DNA of 64,000 bases from JALJPB01 sp963933115 (GTDB taxonomy: Bacteria > Pseudomonadota > Gammaproteobacteria > Enterobacterales > Alteromonadaceae), in the NCBI GenBank assembly GCA_963933115.1, contig CAWVSL010000010.1:1-64000 (forward strand). Direction: 5' to 3'. The position numbers were made by a program, and so were the translations under genes. Positions within the stretch are counted from its first letter, which is position 1; every line of letters begins with the position of its first letter. Positions 15,931 to 25,755 of the stretch are shown here, piece by piece. The notes under the pieces were generated by a model that was not told where the DNA came from, made no database searches, and saw only the letters and a program-made list of their open reading frames with translations.

Positions 15931-18066
15931 ATGTCTCGCTCGCTAATCCAAGAGCTCAAACGGCGTAATGTCTATAAAGTAGGTGTTACGTACCTTATTT
16001 TAGCCTGGGTGATAGTACAAGTCTCAACCGCTGCCGTTCCTGCACTGCATTTACCCTTGTGGATAAATACCGCGGTGTTTTTATTTAGTCTTATTGGTTT
16101 TCCTTTCGCATTATTTTTTGCCTGGGCATTTGAAATAACTCCCGATGGCGTTAAGCTCGGATCGGAGGTTGATCCTAACGATTCTGTTACAGCACATACC
16201 AGTCGTAAACTGGATTTCATCATTATCGGATTATTGATGGTCGCTTTAGGGTATTTCATTTATGAGAGTCGTTTTATTTCACCGTCAACCAATCCGTCAA
16301 CCCACAATATTGCCGCTGAACAAACCGATGTTGAGACTACGGCACCTGTCTTATCCCTTGTGGTATTACCCTTTGTAAACATGAGCAAGGACCCAGACCA
16401 AGAATATTTTGTTGATGGTTTAACCGAAGAATTACTTAACAGCCTTACCCGTATTAAAGGTTTAAAACTGGCGGCAAGAACAACCAGTTTTTCCTACAAA
16501 AATAAGAATATTGATATTAGAGAAATAGCCCAAAGTCTTGATGTGCAATATTTGGTCGAGGGAAGTGTCCGAAAAAGTGGTGAAGATATTCGTATCACCA
16601 TGCAATTAATTAATGGGGCCGATGGCGCTCACATTTTATCGAAAACCTTTGATAGAAAGTTAGTCAATGTTTTTGTCTTACAAGAAGAGATTAGTGAACA
16701 AATCGCAGCGGCCCTTAAACTCACCTTAGTACATAAAGAGAGTCACTATAACGCGGCGTTAGCCAAATTAGACTACATTGCGGTTGAGCAATTAGTGACC
16801 TCACGCGCACTGGTTAATGAATACAACGAATCGTCAATACAAAAAGCAGTCGATGTTTTAAGCAAGCTCAATAAAACCTATCCAAATACCGCTGAAATTC
16901 TTGGCCTAATGGCATACGCATCTTACACTCAAATGATGATTGGTGAGTTTAAATCAGATACCAAGTTCGCAATTTCGCTGGCCGAACAAGCATTGATTTT
17001 GAATGATAAAAACTACGATGCTTTAGTTACTTTGGCTTTTATCTATGGAAATAATCCACAAACATTCCACAAAGCAACAGGGCTTTTAAAAGATATAATA
17101 CGTTATTATCCTTCAGACCCAGATGGTTATACTAATTTTATAACTTACTTAAGTCGCAGGAATACACCTTGCCCAATAATAGAGTCCTTCATCAAATCTA
17201 TACCTAATGGCTTATTGCCAGCTAAAGAACAACAAGAGTTTTCTTTTCTCATTACCCATTGCTTAACACCCAATATTGCCGCTGACACCTTAGCAAAAAG
17301 CCATGACAAATCTATTGTCGACTATACAAACCCTGATACTCAATACGTAAATGCTAAAAGCGATGTCGATGAAAATCCGAATCAAAAAGCGCTATCAGAC
17401 TATTACTGGTATTTGTTGAAAATAGGGGCATATGAAGAAGCGCAGCGTATTATTGAAAAAATAAAATTACTGGAGCAAAGCATTGGCAGTATGATGACCA
17501 TCTTCGATTCTTATAATCATGATATTAATCTTTCCAAAACTCCTTTTGATGCATTAGATTCACTTGACACTTTAGGGAGCCGTTTAACCAATTTGGATGT
17601 TGTATTGGCCCTTATTAAGCAGTCATTAAAGGAGGATAAACCTGACGTTTTACGCAATTACTTAAATAAGGTGACAGTTTTTCCTGTGTCAATAGAAAGG
17701 TTAGTAGATTCTTTAGGTCTTATTACCTTGCAATATTATGCAGGTGAACTGGCTTTAAGCGAAAAAACGGCTGTTACTATGTTTAAGCAATTAACAGCCT
17801 ATAAAAAAGAATTTCCAGCGTCCTATCGCTATTGGCAATTACAACGCAGTTACTTAGTACTGTCATTTTATAGCCATAACGAACAGATGGCGCAAACTAT
17901 TTTAGCGGATGACTTTCCTGTAGATTATGTTTACTGGGGGGGACGGGGTTATAAAACAACAAAATTTCAGCTTCAGCCTTGGCAAGATAATCCTGTAGTG
18001 ATTGAATACTTAAGGCGAATTAAAGTAGACCAAGCACGCGCCAGAGAAAAGTTTGGTGTGCAGTAA
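15931..18066 (+). CDS. Membrane protein with TolB/FlgO-like domain and TPR repeats
   Basis: A 711-residue protein. The N terminus (LKRRNVYKVGVTYLILAW, helix about 16-36, second helix about 47-69 ending FAWAFEITPDGVK) is the module common in Alteromonadales proteins also found with adenylate cyclase or winged-helix domains. A third helix lies at about 94-111. Residues about 140-275 form a TolB-N/FlgO-like domain (LVVLPFVNMSKDPDQEYFVDGLTEELL, then YLVEGSVRKSG). The rest is helical with degenerate TPR repeats. It probably assembles a complex at the inner membrane, with unknown partners. The N-terminal cytosolic HTH or cyclase domain of some relatives is absent. Confidence 0.8.
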   Translation: MSRSLIQELKRRNVYKVGVTYLILAWVIVQVSTAAVPALHLPLWINTAVFLFSLIGFPFALFFAWAFEITPDGVKLGSEVDPNDSVTAHTSRKLDFIIIGLLMVALGYFIYESRFISPSTNPSTHNIAAEQTDVETTAPVLSLVVLPFVNMSKDPDQEYFVDGLTEELLNSLTRIKGLKLAARTTSFSYKNKNIDIREIAQSLDVQYLVEGSVRKSGEDIRITMQLINGADGAHILSKTFDRKLVNVFVLQEEISEQIAAALKLTLVHKESHYNAALAKLDYIAVEQLVTSRALVNEYNESSIQKAVDVLSKLNKTYPNTAEILGLMAYASYTQMMIGEFKSDTKFAISLAEQALILNDKNYDALVTLAFIYGNNPQTFHKATGLLKDIIRYYPSDPDGYTNFITYLSRRNTPCPIIESFIKSIPNGLLPAKEQQEFSFLITHCLTPNIAADTLAKSHDKSIVDYTNPDTQYVNAKSDVDENPNQKALSDYYWYLLKIGAYEEAQRIIEKIKLLEQSIGSMMTIFDSYNHDINLSKTPFDALDSLDTLGSRLTNLDVVLALIKQSLKEDKPDVLRNYLNKVTVFPVSIERLVDSLGLITLQYYAGELALSEKTAVTMFKQLTAYKKEFPASYRYWQLQRSYLVLSFYSHNEQMAQTILADDFPVDYVYWGGRGYKTTKFQLQPWQDNPVVIEYLRRIKVDQARAREKFGVQ

Positions 18067-18174
18067 AAAGTGAGCGGTATCTTGCTGCCGAGACAACATA
18101 ATTTAGTTGCCCGAGATGTAAACCGACAGCTTGCATTAATTGAGAACTCAGGCAGTTTTTACATCGAGAAAAGT

Positions 18175-18197
18175 CATAACCCGGTTATGCCTTTTTT
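18175..18197 (+). terminator. Probable terminator after the TPR gene
   Basis: CATAAC (18175-18180), loop CCG, GTTATG (18184-18189), then CC and a six-T run. The stem is short. It lies about 110 bases after the TPR stop codon; the gap between (18067-18174) holds a 43-codon GTG-started frame that I do not recognise. Confidence 0.5.
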
Positions 18198-18331
18198 ATA
18201 GGAAAATTCAATTAACTATTATTCAATATTCGCGACCTTTAAATAACAGCGAACCTCAGACTGTGCTTCTTTTTTTTGACTTCTACTGACTACTAAGCAT
18301 ATTTTCTTTAGTGTAGGCTTTATTTTAGTCA

Positions 18332-18358
18332 TAAAAAAAACCGGCCTATCGGCCGGTT
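18332..18358 (-). terminator. Terminator of the S9 peptidase gene
   Basis: AACCGGCC (18339-18346) pairs with GGCCGGTT (18351-18358) around a 4-base loop. On the minus strand a long T-run follows (complement of 18332-18340). Confidence 0.88.
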
Positions 18359-18376
18359 AAAAGTGAATATAAATTA

Positions 18377-20311
18377 TTATAGATTTTTCTCTAAGAATAC
18401 TTCTAGTTTTTCATACATCTCTATTCTATTTTCAACTTTTCTAAAACCATGGCCTTCGTTTTTTTTCACTAACCATTCATAGGGTTTGTCTAAATCATCA
18501 AGGCGGTCTTTGAGTAAATTTGCATGCTCAATAACTACACGGATATCTTTAAGACCGTGGATAATAAAAAGTGGTGCTTTGATATTTTCAACATGGTCAA
18601 TCGGCGACATACTTTTCATTAACTTAGTATCTTCCGGATCCCCAATTTGAATTTTCATGACATCTTTCATTGGTTCCCAAGTGGTTGGCATTGATGTAAA
18701 CAATAAACCAACATCAGTGACACCAACAACATTAACACCACATTTGTATAAGTCGGGGGTAAACGTTAAACCCGCCATTGTTGCATAGCCCCCATAACTC
18801 GCACCATAAATACACACTCGATTGGCATCGGCAACACCCGATTTTATAAAATGATTAACCGTATCGGTAATGTCGTCCTGCATTTCATGTCCCCATTTGC
18901 CACCATAGCCCGCTTGTTCAAAGTTTCTACCATAGCCTCCAGAGCCTCGGAAGTTTACCTGAACGACGGCATATCCTCGGCTTGCTAAAAATTGAGTGTC
19001 TGGGTTATATCCCCAAAGGTCCCGAACACCAAACGGCCCTCCATGAGGGTTGATAATTAGTGGGATGTTTTTGCCATCTGTATTTTTAGGAATAGTGATG
19101 TATCCACGTAAAGTTAAACCATCACGACTTTTGAATTCAAAGGGTTTCATTGGCGATAGAATATTAGTATCAAAAGCTGAAATACGATTTCCCAACGGGG
19201 TTATGCTTCGTTTTTTTTCATCCCATAAGTAGTAACTGCCCGGATCAGTATCACTGTAAGCGGTAATAATTCGAAGTGTCTCATCTTTGTTCATACTGGA
19301 AGTATTGACTGTTTTCCCTTTAAATGTATTCTTCAACGCATTATTAAATTTAGCTTCTTTTTCATCGAAAAATACTTTTTCAGGATAATCATCAAAGTAA
19401 CTTATGCCAATTAACTTTTTACGCTTACGAGACAACATTAAGTTAGTAACATCAACGTTGTCATGGCCAAAAATCATCTTTCCCATTTCATTAGTTTTAG
19501 GATTGTACTTATAAACTGCAGCTTTATCGCGGCCAATATTTGAAGAAACAAACATCATCTTGTTATCATAATCAAACATCAAGGGCATCACGCCTTCATC
19601 TAAGACATTGAATTTACGAATAACCTTAAATTCTTTAGCATTCTTTTCTTTGTAAAGAAATTCGCCTTTAACCCCTTTTGTTGATATGGCACCGCGCACA
19701 TCACCGTCATGATCAACAATCCAGCTTTGCACATCACCTGGATTTTTAGCAATAAGTTCCATAGATGGATTTTGTTCTCGGCGATTATTCCATTTTGTAT
19801 CAATTCTTAATTTATATAAATCAGGGCTTTTAACGTATCGCTTATTGTACTGAACAATAATATGATCCGGGTCATTAGGTAGCGTATTAACAATGCTTGC
19901 CATCACAGCTCTTCGGTTAGAAAAGCTTGCTCTAATTAATTCTGTAATTTTAGGTTTTTTGGCACGATTTACACTATATAAACTTAGCGCTTCTTGGCCA
20001 TCAGTTTGATCGACAGTAAAAACGATTCGGTCATCACTCGCCCAAAAATAGTCTCCCACATCGTATTTTGTAAACGCCGAAAGAACAACAAGGTTCTGTT
20101 TATCCTTGGTATCCATAACAACTATATTTAACCGATCATTTATTGGCATTAATGTCGCCAGATACTTACCACTTGGCGATAGGCTTATAGATGTATAATC
20201 TGGAAGGCTAAAAAAATCTTTTGCCGATGGTATATCATTATTGTCAGCTAAAGAATTAAAGCTAAGCAGCAGTAATGAAAATGATAGCAAGACTAATTTG
20301 ATATTCTTCAT
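18377..20311 (-). CDS. S9-family (prolyl oligopeptidase) serine peptidase, exported
   Basis: A 644-residue protein with a signal peptide (hydrophobic residues 5-21, then a likely cut after SLA). Residues about 30-370 are a beta-propeller-like region, and about 380-644 an alpha/beta hydrolase. The nucleophile is S505 in GASYGG, with D589 (GLKDIRV) and H621 (EGHGF) completing the triad. The family cleaves short peptides, often after proline or as dipeptidyl or acylaminoacyl peptidases; the exact specificity cannot be read here. It probably works in the periplasm in peptide scavenging. It is a single gene with its own terminator. Confidence 0.88.
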   Translation of the reverse strand: MKNIKLVLLSFSLLLLSFNSLADNNDIPSAKDFFSLPDYTSISLSPSGKYLATLMPINDRLNIVVMDTKDKQNLVVLSAFTKYDVGDYFWASDDRIVFTVDQTDGQEALSLYSVNRAKKPKITELIRASFSNRRAVMASIVNTLPNDPDHIIVQYNKRYVKSPDLYKLRIDTKWNNRREQNPSMELIAKNPGDVQSWIVDHDGDVRGAISTKGVKGEFLYKEKNAKEFKVIRKFNVLDEGVMPLMFDYDNKMMFVSSNIGRDKAAVYKYNPKTNEMGKMIFGHDNVDVTNLMLSRKRKKLIGISYFDDYPEKVFFDEKEAKFNNALKNTFKGKTVNTSSMNKDETLRIITAYSDTDPGSYYLWDEKKRSITPLGNRISAFDTNILSPMKPFEFKSRDGLTLRGYITIPKNTDGKNIPLIINPHGGPFGVRDLWGYNPDTQFLASRGYAVVQVNFRGSGGYGRNFEQAGYGGKWGHEMQDDITDTVNHFIKSGVADANRVCIYGASYGGYATMAGLTFTPDLYKCGVNVVGVTDVGLLFTSMPTTWEPMKDVMKIQIGDPEDTKLMKSMSPIDHVENIKAPLFIIHGLKDIRVVIEHANLLKDRLDDLDKPYEWLVKKNEGHGFRKVENRIEMYEKLEVFLEKNL

Positions 20312-20361
20312 AGAATTTTCTTCTCGTTTTTATAGGTGAAATTCATTTAATTATTATGCGC

Positions 20362-20497
20362 GATTTGCTCAATCAGGACTTGCGGTGATATCAGTATTGA
20401 TTGATTTAGAACCAAGTATTAGCTTCACAGTTAAACTCCCACATCATAAAGTCTAAACGACGACCTTGAGGGCTACCTTTGTTAAAGAAAGATGTTT
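20362..20497 (-). pseudogene. Degraded partial duplicate of the yicC 3' region
   Basis: This noncoding stretch is a diverged copy of about 20870-21017 inside yicC, in the same orientation. Shared blocks include GGTGATATC, GTATTGATTGA, TTAGAACCAAG, TATTAGCTTCAC, TCTAAACGACGACCTTGAG and AAGATGTTT. Several deletions and substitutions break the frame. It lies about 500 bases downstream of the intact copy, relative to yicC transcription. The rest of the gap (20498-20790) shows nothing recognisable. Confidence 0.88.
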
Positions 20498-20790
20498 AAA
20501 CGAAGATACTACAGGTTGATATTTCAAAGTAATCCCTTACTTATGTGTATATTAAATACAACATACCATGCACATTGATAAAATAATAGAAGTTGTAAAA
20601 TTATAACCTATTGAGTTGTATTATTAAATTTGTGTCATTAAGATTTACACTACGAACATTGGTCATAAGACACGCTAAAAATAGCACCTAGCGGTTGCTA
20701 TCACTCTTTAAGCTGGCTCAATTATAATATCAATTCACAGTTATTGAGTGATATTATACTAGGCAATATATCGCTCTCCTTATGCCCATA

Positions 20791-20819
20791 AAAAAAGTCA
20801 TAGCTAGCTATGACTTTTT
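20791..20819 (-). terminator. Terminator of yicC
   Basis: A perfect 28-base palindrome (20792-20819), AAAAAGTCATAGCT followed by its complement, with T-runs on both strands. It lies about 20 bases after the yicC stop. Confidence 0.88.
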
Positions 20820-20841
20820 AATAGACAAACTCATTTCACCA

Positions 20842-21717
20842 TTATTCAATATTGGCGATCTGCTCACGCATTTGTTCAATCAGCACCTTAAGCTCTACTG
20901 CACTGGCGGTGATATCGGTATTGATTGACTTAGAACCAAGCGTATTAGCTTCACGGTTAAACTCTTGCATCATAAAATCTAAACGACGACCTTGAGCGCC
21001 ACCTTTTTTTAAGATGTTTTTGGTTTCTTTAACATGGCTGTGGAGCCGATCCAGTTCTTCTTCTACATCGGTTTTTTGCGCAAGTAGAACCAATTCTTGT
21101 TCTACTCTTGCTGAGTCTAACTCGATATTGGCGTCAGTAAATTTATCAGTGATTCGTTTACGTTGCCATGCGATAACTGCTGGCATGTGGGCAGTGACTT
21201 TTTCAGACTCTGTTACTATAGCGTCTAGACGTTGTTCGATTAACGCTTTTAGGTTTTCGCCTTCACTAACTCTTGCCTCGATAAAGTCGTTAAGGGCTTG
21301 ATCAAAACCTACCAGCATATCAACTTGAATGCTATCCATATTAGCTTCTTCGGCTTCCATAACACCTGGCCACCGCATAATTTCTACTGGGTTAACACTG
21401 CTGTTACCCGCTAATGCGCTGATGGTATTGGCATGGTTGATTAGCTCTTTCGCTAATGAACTATTGAGGGTTATTTTACTTTTAGCCGCAGGATTAGGAT
21501 TAAAGCGAAGGTTACATTCTACTTTGCCACGATTGAGTTGTTTACGAAAACGTTCACGTAAAACAGGTTCAATACCTCTAAATTGCTCAGGTAAACGAAA
21601 GTAAGTTTCTAAAAATCGTTGATTTACGCTGCGAATTTCCCAAACTGCATTGCCCCAGTCACCTTTGACTTCAACACGTGAAAAAGCGGTCATGCTGTGG
21701 ATCATATTTTTGGTCAT
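20842..21717 (-). CDS. yicC: YicC-family endoribonuclease
   Basis: A 291-residue protein with the family N terminus (IHSMTAFSRVE) and C terminus (GRRLDFMMQEFNREANTLGSKS). YicC proteins act as endoribonucleases involved in RNA turnover, including of some small RNAs. In E. coli yicC is divergent from rph; here the same orientation is kept, but three genes lie between them. The start could be ATG 21717 or, matching relatives better, ATG 21705. A palindromic terminator follows, and a degraded copy of its 3' end lies downstream. Confidence 0.93.
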   Translation of the reverse strand: MTKNMIHSMTAFSRVEVKGDWGNAVWEIRSVNQRFLETYFRLPEQFRGIEPVLRERFRKQLNRGKVECNLRFNPNPAAKSKITLNSSLAKELINHANTISALAGNSSVNPVEIMRWPGVMEAEEANMDSIQVDMLVGFDQALNDFIEARVSEGENLKALIEQRLDAIVTESEKVTAHMPAVIAWQRKRITDKFTDANIELDSARVEQELVLLAQKTDVEEELDRLHSHVKETKNILKKGGAQGRRLDFMMQEFNREANTLGSKSINTDITASAVELKVLIEQMREQIANIE

Positions 21718-21807
21718 TACTTGGTTCCAGCTAAGTAGCCGTGATAAGAATTCACTGGCAGTCTAAATTTAGCTAATTATGCCTCAGCACAGACAAGGTA
21801 GCCAGTT

Positions 21808-23523
21808 TTAGCTTAACTGTAATCGTTGTTTAATGTGGTCGGCGACTCTAAAAGCATTGGCATAAATAGTAAAGGTGTAAGGTACGCTGCCACCGGTTGG
21901 CATAAATGAGCCGTCGGTGATAAATAAATTGTCTACTTCATGAGCCTGACAGTTTTTATTGAGCACTGAAGTTTTAGGATCGTCACCAAAACGACAACCA
22001 CCCGCCATAAGATTTGAAGGTGGATAGCCGCTGACCGACGATGACACATTTTTAGCGCCCATGGCCATTAATAGTTTTTCTGCTTTTTTCGATAAGTACT
22101 CGCCTACCTTTAAGTCGTGGTCATGATAACCAATACGGACTTTAGCAACCGCATCGCCCCATTTATCAGTTACTTCGTCATCTAAACTGACAAAGCAGTT
22201 ATCATTGGGGAGCCAGTCATTAAAGACTTCAAACCGCAGGGTTTTATAAGTAGTAAATTCTTTCTTGAGGTTTTGCTTTAGTTGCTCACCCCAGACCAGT
22301 TGATCATTTTCATTTTCATCTACCCCCCATTGGCTGCCGCCAGAACGGGCAACAGGATTTTGATGAAATAAAAAGTCGATAGTGCCGCCTTTGGCTATGC
22401 CTTTACTATTGCCACCTTTAAAGCCTTCGTCATTGATTTGATACCAGTCTTGCAAGGAACGATTAATAAAAGGGCCCACTTGTTTGAGCTCGTTCACTTG
22501 TTGTTTAGATAACTCATTATAATTAAAATCGCCACTACCGGTGCCGCCCGCACTAAAGACTAAGTTTTTCCCGACTTGGCCATTATTGTTCGCCAGGCCA
22601 TTAGGGAATTTCTCCCCTGTTGAGGCCAGTAACAAGCGAGATGTTTCTATTGCTTGGCAAGCCACAACATATATTTTGGCGATTGCGGTTTGTTTTCGGC
22701 CCTGGCCGTCATAATACAAAATGCCGGTTATTTTTCCATGACTATTAGTCGCAATTTTATAGACTTTTGATTGGGGCTTTATTGTGCAGTTACCACCGGC
22801 TACTGCATGGTTTAATAACGCGGCTCTGCCACTACCTTTTGCTCCAGAAGAACAACCATAACTACTACAATAACCAGAATACTCACAACTTTGTCGACCC
22901 ATTGCCGGTTTTGATAATATCGCACGGGGGACAGGAACTGCATGGTAACCGATGAGTTTAGCCGCTTTGTCAATCCAGCTTGATATCGGATGTTCTGCCA
23001 AGGGGGGATAGATAAAGTCGGTTGACCGTGGTTCTTGGTTGGGGTGGTCTACCGTTTTACCCGATACACCAACATCGCTTTCAACTTGGGCATAATAAGG
23101 TTCTAAGTCTTGGTAACTTATTGGCCAGTCTTCAACGTTAGCCCCCTTAATCACACCAAAGGTTGATTTTAGTCGAAAGTCAATGGGTTTCAAACGATGG
23201 AAATAACCACTCATAAAGTTTGAAGAGCCCCCAACAACGGTACCATTCCAAAAACTCCAACCTGACTCACTGGTGGCCTCTCCTTGCCAATAAGCTTCAC
23301 CGTTACCATCTTGATATTGCTCTTCAATAACGTGTTGTTCATCTTCTAATTTAGGGTTATAAACATTGCGCAGACTAATGGCTAACTCATCTTTATAAAA
23401 TTCTTTTTCTGTTAGCCATGGGCCTTTTTCTAACACTAAAACCTTAGCACCTGCTTTTGCTAAACTATAGGCAACAGGCGATGCTCCAGCGCCACTGCCG
23501 ACGATACAAATATCATAGCTCAT
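21808..23523 (-). CDS. GMC-family FAD-dependent oxidoreductase
   Basis: A 571-residue flavoenzyme. The N-terminal FAD-binding GSGAGASPVAYSLAKAGAKV is at residues 8-27, and the C-terminal GMC domain carries ITDGSFMPTGGSVPYTFTIYANAFRVADHI. A cysteine-rich patch (SCEYSGYCSSYGCSSGAKGS) near 215-235 is typical of the gluconate or sorbitol dehydrogenase-like branch. It probably oxidises a sugar, sugar acid or alcohol. The start overlaps the stop of the Tat-signal partner by 4 bases (ATGA), so the two are translationally coupled. No cytochrome c subunit is present nearby, so the electron acceptor is unknown. Confidence 0.88.
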   Translation of the reverse strand: MSYDICIVGSGAGASPVAYSLAKAGAKVLVLEKGPWLTEKEFYKDELAISLRNVYNPKLEDEQHVIEEQYQDGNGEAYWQGEATSESGWSFWNGTVVGGSSNFMSGYFHRLKPIDFRLKSTFGVIKGANVEDWPISYQDLEPYYAQVESDVGVSGKTVDHPNQEPRSTDFIYPPLAEHPISSWIDKAAKLIGYHAVPVPRAILSKPAMGRQSCEYSGYCSSYGCSSGAKGSGRAALLNHAVAGGNCTIKPQSKVYKIATNSHGKITGILYYDGQGRKQTAIAKIYVVACQAIETSRLLLASTGEKFPNGLANNNGQVGKNLVFSAGGTGSGDFNYNELSKQQVNELKQVGPFINRSLQDWYQINDEGFKGGNSKGIAKGGTIDFLFHQNPVARSGGSQWGVDENENDQLVWGEQLKQNLKKEFTTYKTLRFEVFNDWLPNDNCFVSLDDEVTDKWGDAVAKVRIGYHDHDLKVGEYLSKKAEKLLMAMGAKNVSSSVSGYPPSNLMAGGCRFGDDPKTSVLNKNCQAHEVDNLFITDGSFMPTGGSVPYTFTIYANAFRVADHIKQRLQLS

Positions 23524-24260
23524 GCTTTTTTACCTTTACCTTTTAATAACTCGCGGTGAGCAACCAAATTAACGACATCAATATTTTTTTCTGTGTTTTT
23601 TGCTTTGTTAGCTTTAAGCCCACTTTGTTGATTAGGTATTTCATAAAAACGAGTACCTTCATTGGGTAGTGGAAAACCGCCTTGGTGTTCAAGCCACTGC
23701 CAACCGACTTGATTGGCATTCCCCCCATAAACTGGTGGCGTTAAGGTGGCTTCTAAAATATAGCCTAACAAGGTATTCAACCAATTCTGCCCAGCTTTTG
23801 ATTGGCTAATACCACGCAATAGTTTTTCTTTCTCTTGCCCCTCTAATTCAACAAAGCTCTTTTGTAATTGGCTTTGACTATAACCATTTAACCAACCAAC
23901 CCCTTTGTAGATAAAATCAATTTCATCTTGTTCCGTGGGTTGAAGGTGTACCACATTAAACAAATAGGTGGTTGCTTGAATTTCTTTTGCCCCAGGGCCA
24001 GACTCTGATGTCGGTAATAGATGATTTAATACCGAATCCAGAGTTAACCAAGGATCAGAGCTTAACTGTTCAGGCAAACTTACCAACTCAGTTGACCCGA
24101 CACTAAAAGGCAATGCTGCAGCGACAACAGTGGCTCCGCCAGCAGACTTTAATGCACCTTTAATTATCTTGCGGCGACTAAGATTTTTCTTAAACAATTT
24201 ATCTGTTAACCATGGGGGTGTTTGATAGTTCTTATCAAAAAAAGAGCTCATAAATTTCAT
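23520..24260 (-). CDS. Gluconate 2-dehydrogenase subunit 3-like Tat protein
   Basis: A 246-residue protein with a twin-arginine signal (SRRKIIKG at residues 28-35, then the hydrophobic GGATVVAAALPFSVG). Its body matches the gluconate 2-dehydrogenase subunit 3 type (LTLDSVLNHLLP, then QATTYLFNVV). Such small subunits are exported through Tat and can carry the folded GMC flavoprotein, which has no signal of its own, to the periplasm. The gene sits between the thioredoxin-like gene (10-base gap) and the GMC gene (4-base overlap), which supports a complex. Confidence 0.85.
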   Translation of the reverse strand: MKFMSSFFDKNYQTPPWLTDKLFKKNLSRRKIIKGALKSAGGATVVAAALPFSVGSTELVSLPEQLSSDPWLTLDSVLNHLLPTSESGPGAKEIQATTYLFNVVHLQPTEQDEIDFIYKGVGWLNGYSQSQLQKSFVELEGQEKEKLLRGISQSKAGQNWLNTLLGYILEATLTPPVYGGNANQVGWQWLEHQGGFPLPNEGTRFYEIPNQQSGLKANKAKNTEKNIDVVNLVAHRELLKGKGKKA

Positions 24261-24269
24261 TATTTATCC

Positions 24270-24776
24270 TTATCTATTCACAAGTATCGTTGAACTACTT
24301 ACCTGCCAATTTTTAATAAAAGTAAGCCAACGTTTGCTTGAATACTCACCATTTTCTTGGAGCTCTGCCGTATCTTTAGACAAAATCATTTTTCCTGCCG
24401 ACGTAGAGACATACATATGAGGATAACCCAGCACTGGCGGTAATGATTTCATAAAAGCGTGGTTTTCATTAGCGTCACTCACACTGATTTTTAATAAAAC
24501 AAACTGAGTGTGAAGTTGATGATATATCTCTGGGTTTTTCGCTAAAAAGGCATCCATTTTATGGCACCAAGTACACCAAGTTCCACCGATTTCGATTAAC
24601 ACATTGCGATCAGTCTCTTTCGCCAACTTTATTGCTGCTATGGCATCTTCAAAGGGGTCTCTTTGTTCTGAATAGCCTTGACTGTATGGTGGTAAAGTTA
24701 TTTTGGACTCAGCGAAGGACGGTACACTAAAAAGGGGGTAACTGATCATTAAACAAACGGCAAAAATGAGTTTCAT
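24270..24776 (-). CDS. Exported thioredoxin-like protein
   Basis: A 168-residue protein with a signal peptide (hydrophobic 3-20, likely cut after SFAES or nearby). It has a thioredoxin fold with redox-active WCTWC (C68, C71), followed by HKMD, like the thioredoxin_7/DUF255-type group. It is first in the operon with the Tat-exported subunit 3 protein and the GMC oxidoreductase. It may keep cysteines of the cysteine-rich GMC protein in the right state in the periplasm; this is inferred from linkage. Confidence 0.85.
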   Translation of the reverse strand: MKLIFAVCLMISYPLFSVPSFAESKITLPPYSQGYSEQRDPFEDAIAAIKLAKETDRNVLIEIGGTWCTWCHKMDAFLAKNPEIYHQLHTQFVLLKISVSDANENHAFMKSLPPVLGYPHMYVSTSAGKMILSKDTAELQENGEYSSKRWLTFIKNWQVSSSTILVNR

Positions 24777-24960
24777 TGTTTCTCAATACTTATACTAATG
24801 GAAAAAAGCTAAATAACGTGTAAGGAAGACCCGATATTTAATCACTATATTTCAAAAGCCTCTTAAATTACATATTAGCATGCAAATATCTCGATGAAAG
24901 ATGAACCCCGAGAAGTTTGGGTATATAATACGCGCAATTAACTTTCTTAAGGAACAACTT

Positions 24961-25674
24961 ATGCGTCCAAGCGGCAGAACATTAGGGCAAATTCGCCCAG
25001 TAACTATTACACGTCAATTTACCACTCATGCCGAAGGTTCAGTATTAATTGAATTTGGCGATACTAAAGTAATTTGTACTGCTTCTGTAGAAGAAGGTGT
25101 ACCACGTTTTCTTAAAGGCCAAGGTAAAGGTTGGGTTACCGCTGAATATGGTATGTTACCTCGCTCTACTCATACGCGTATGCGCCGTGAAGCAGCTAAT
25201 GGTAAACAAAGTGGTCGTACATTAGAAATTTCTCGTTTAATTGCTCGTGCTTTACGTGCAGCAGTTGATTTAAAAGCCCTTGGCGAAAATACCATTAATG
25301 TTGATTGTGATGTGATTCAAGCGGATGGTGGTACTCGCACGGCTTCTATCACCGGTGCTTGTGTTGCATTAGTTGACGCTTTAAATTATATGCGCGCTAA
25401 AGACATTATTAAAACAAACCCTTTAAAACATATGATTGCCGCAGTATCTGTTGGTATTTATAAAGGTGAAGCCGTTGCCGATCTTGATTACCCAGAAGAC
25501 TCAGCTGCTGATACTGATATGAATGTTGTAATGACAGACACAGGTAAACTTATCGAAGTACAAGGCACTGCAGAAGAAGCCCCCTTTAGTTTTGATGAAA
25601 TGCAGGAAATGTTAGTACTCGCTAAAAACGGTATTAATGAATTATTTGATGCGCAAAAGTCAGCATTAAACTAG
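24961..25674 (+). CDS. rph: Ribonuclease PH
   Basis: A 237-residue phosphorolytic 3'-5' exoribonuclease that trims tRNA 3' ends. It opens MRPSGRTLGQIRPV and keeps GKGWVTAEYGMLPRSTHTR and the RNase PH core DVIQADGGTRTASITGA. The ATG at 24961 has AAGGA 7 bases before it and gives the family length (E. coli 238); the frame is open further upstream to 24901 but that part is not conserved. pyrE follows, as in E. coli. No clear attenuator hairpin is seen in the 81-base gap. Confidence 0.96.
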   Translation: MRPSGRTLGQIRPVTITRQFTTHAEGSVLIEFGDTKVICTASVEEGVPRFLKGQGKGWVTAEYGMLPRSTHTRMRREAANGKQSGRTLEISRLIARALRAAVDLKALGENTINVDCDVIQADGGTRTASITGACVALVDALNYMRAKDIIKTNPLKHMIAAVSVGIYKGEAVADLDYPEDSAADTDMNVVMTDTGKLIEVQGTAEEAPFSFDEMQEMLVLAKNGINELFDAQKSALN

Positions 25675-25755
25675 TCAAGTATTGAGCTAGGCACACCACT
25701 AACAAATAAATTGCCGAAAAACATCTCGGGAATAATTGAATTTACAGAGACATTT

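Noticed and set aside
18070..18201. 43-codon GTG-started frame after the TPR gene
   Set aside because: Its end runs through the probable terminator and the product is not recognised; likely chance.
25711..25755. TTG start extending PyrE by 15 residues
   Set aside because: The family begins at the ATG 25756 (MKDFQRDFIEFALSKQ).
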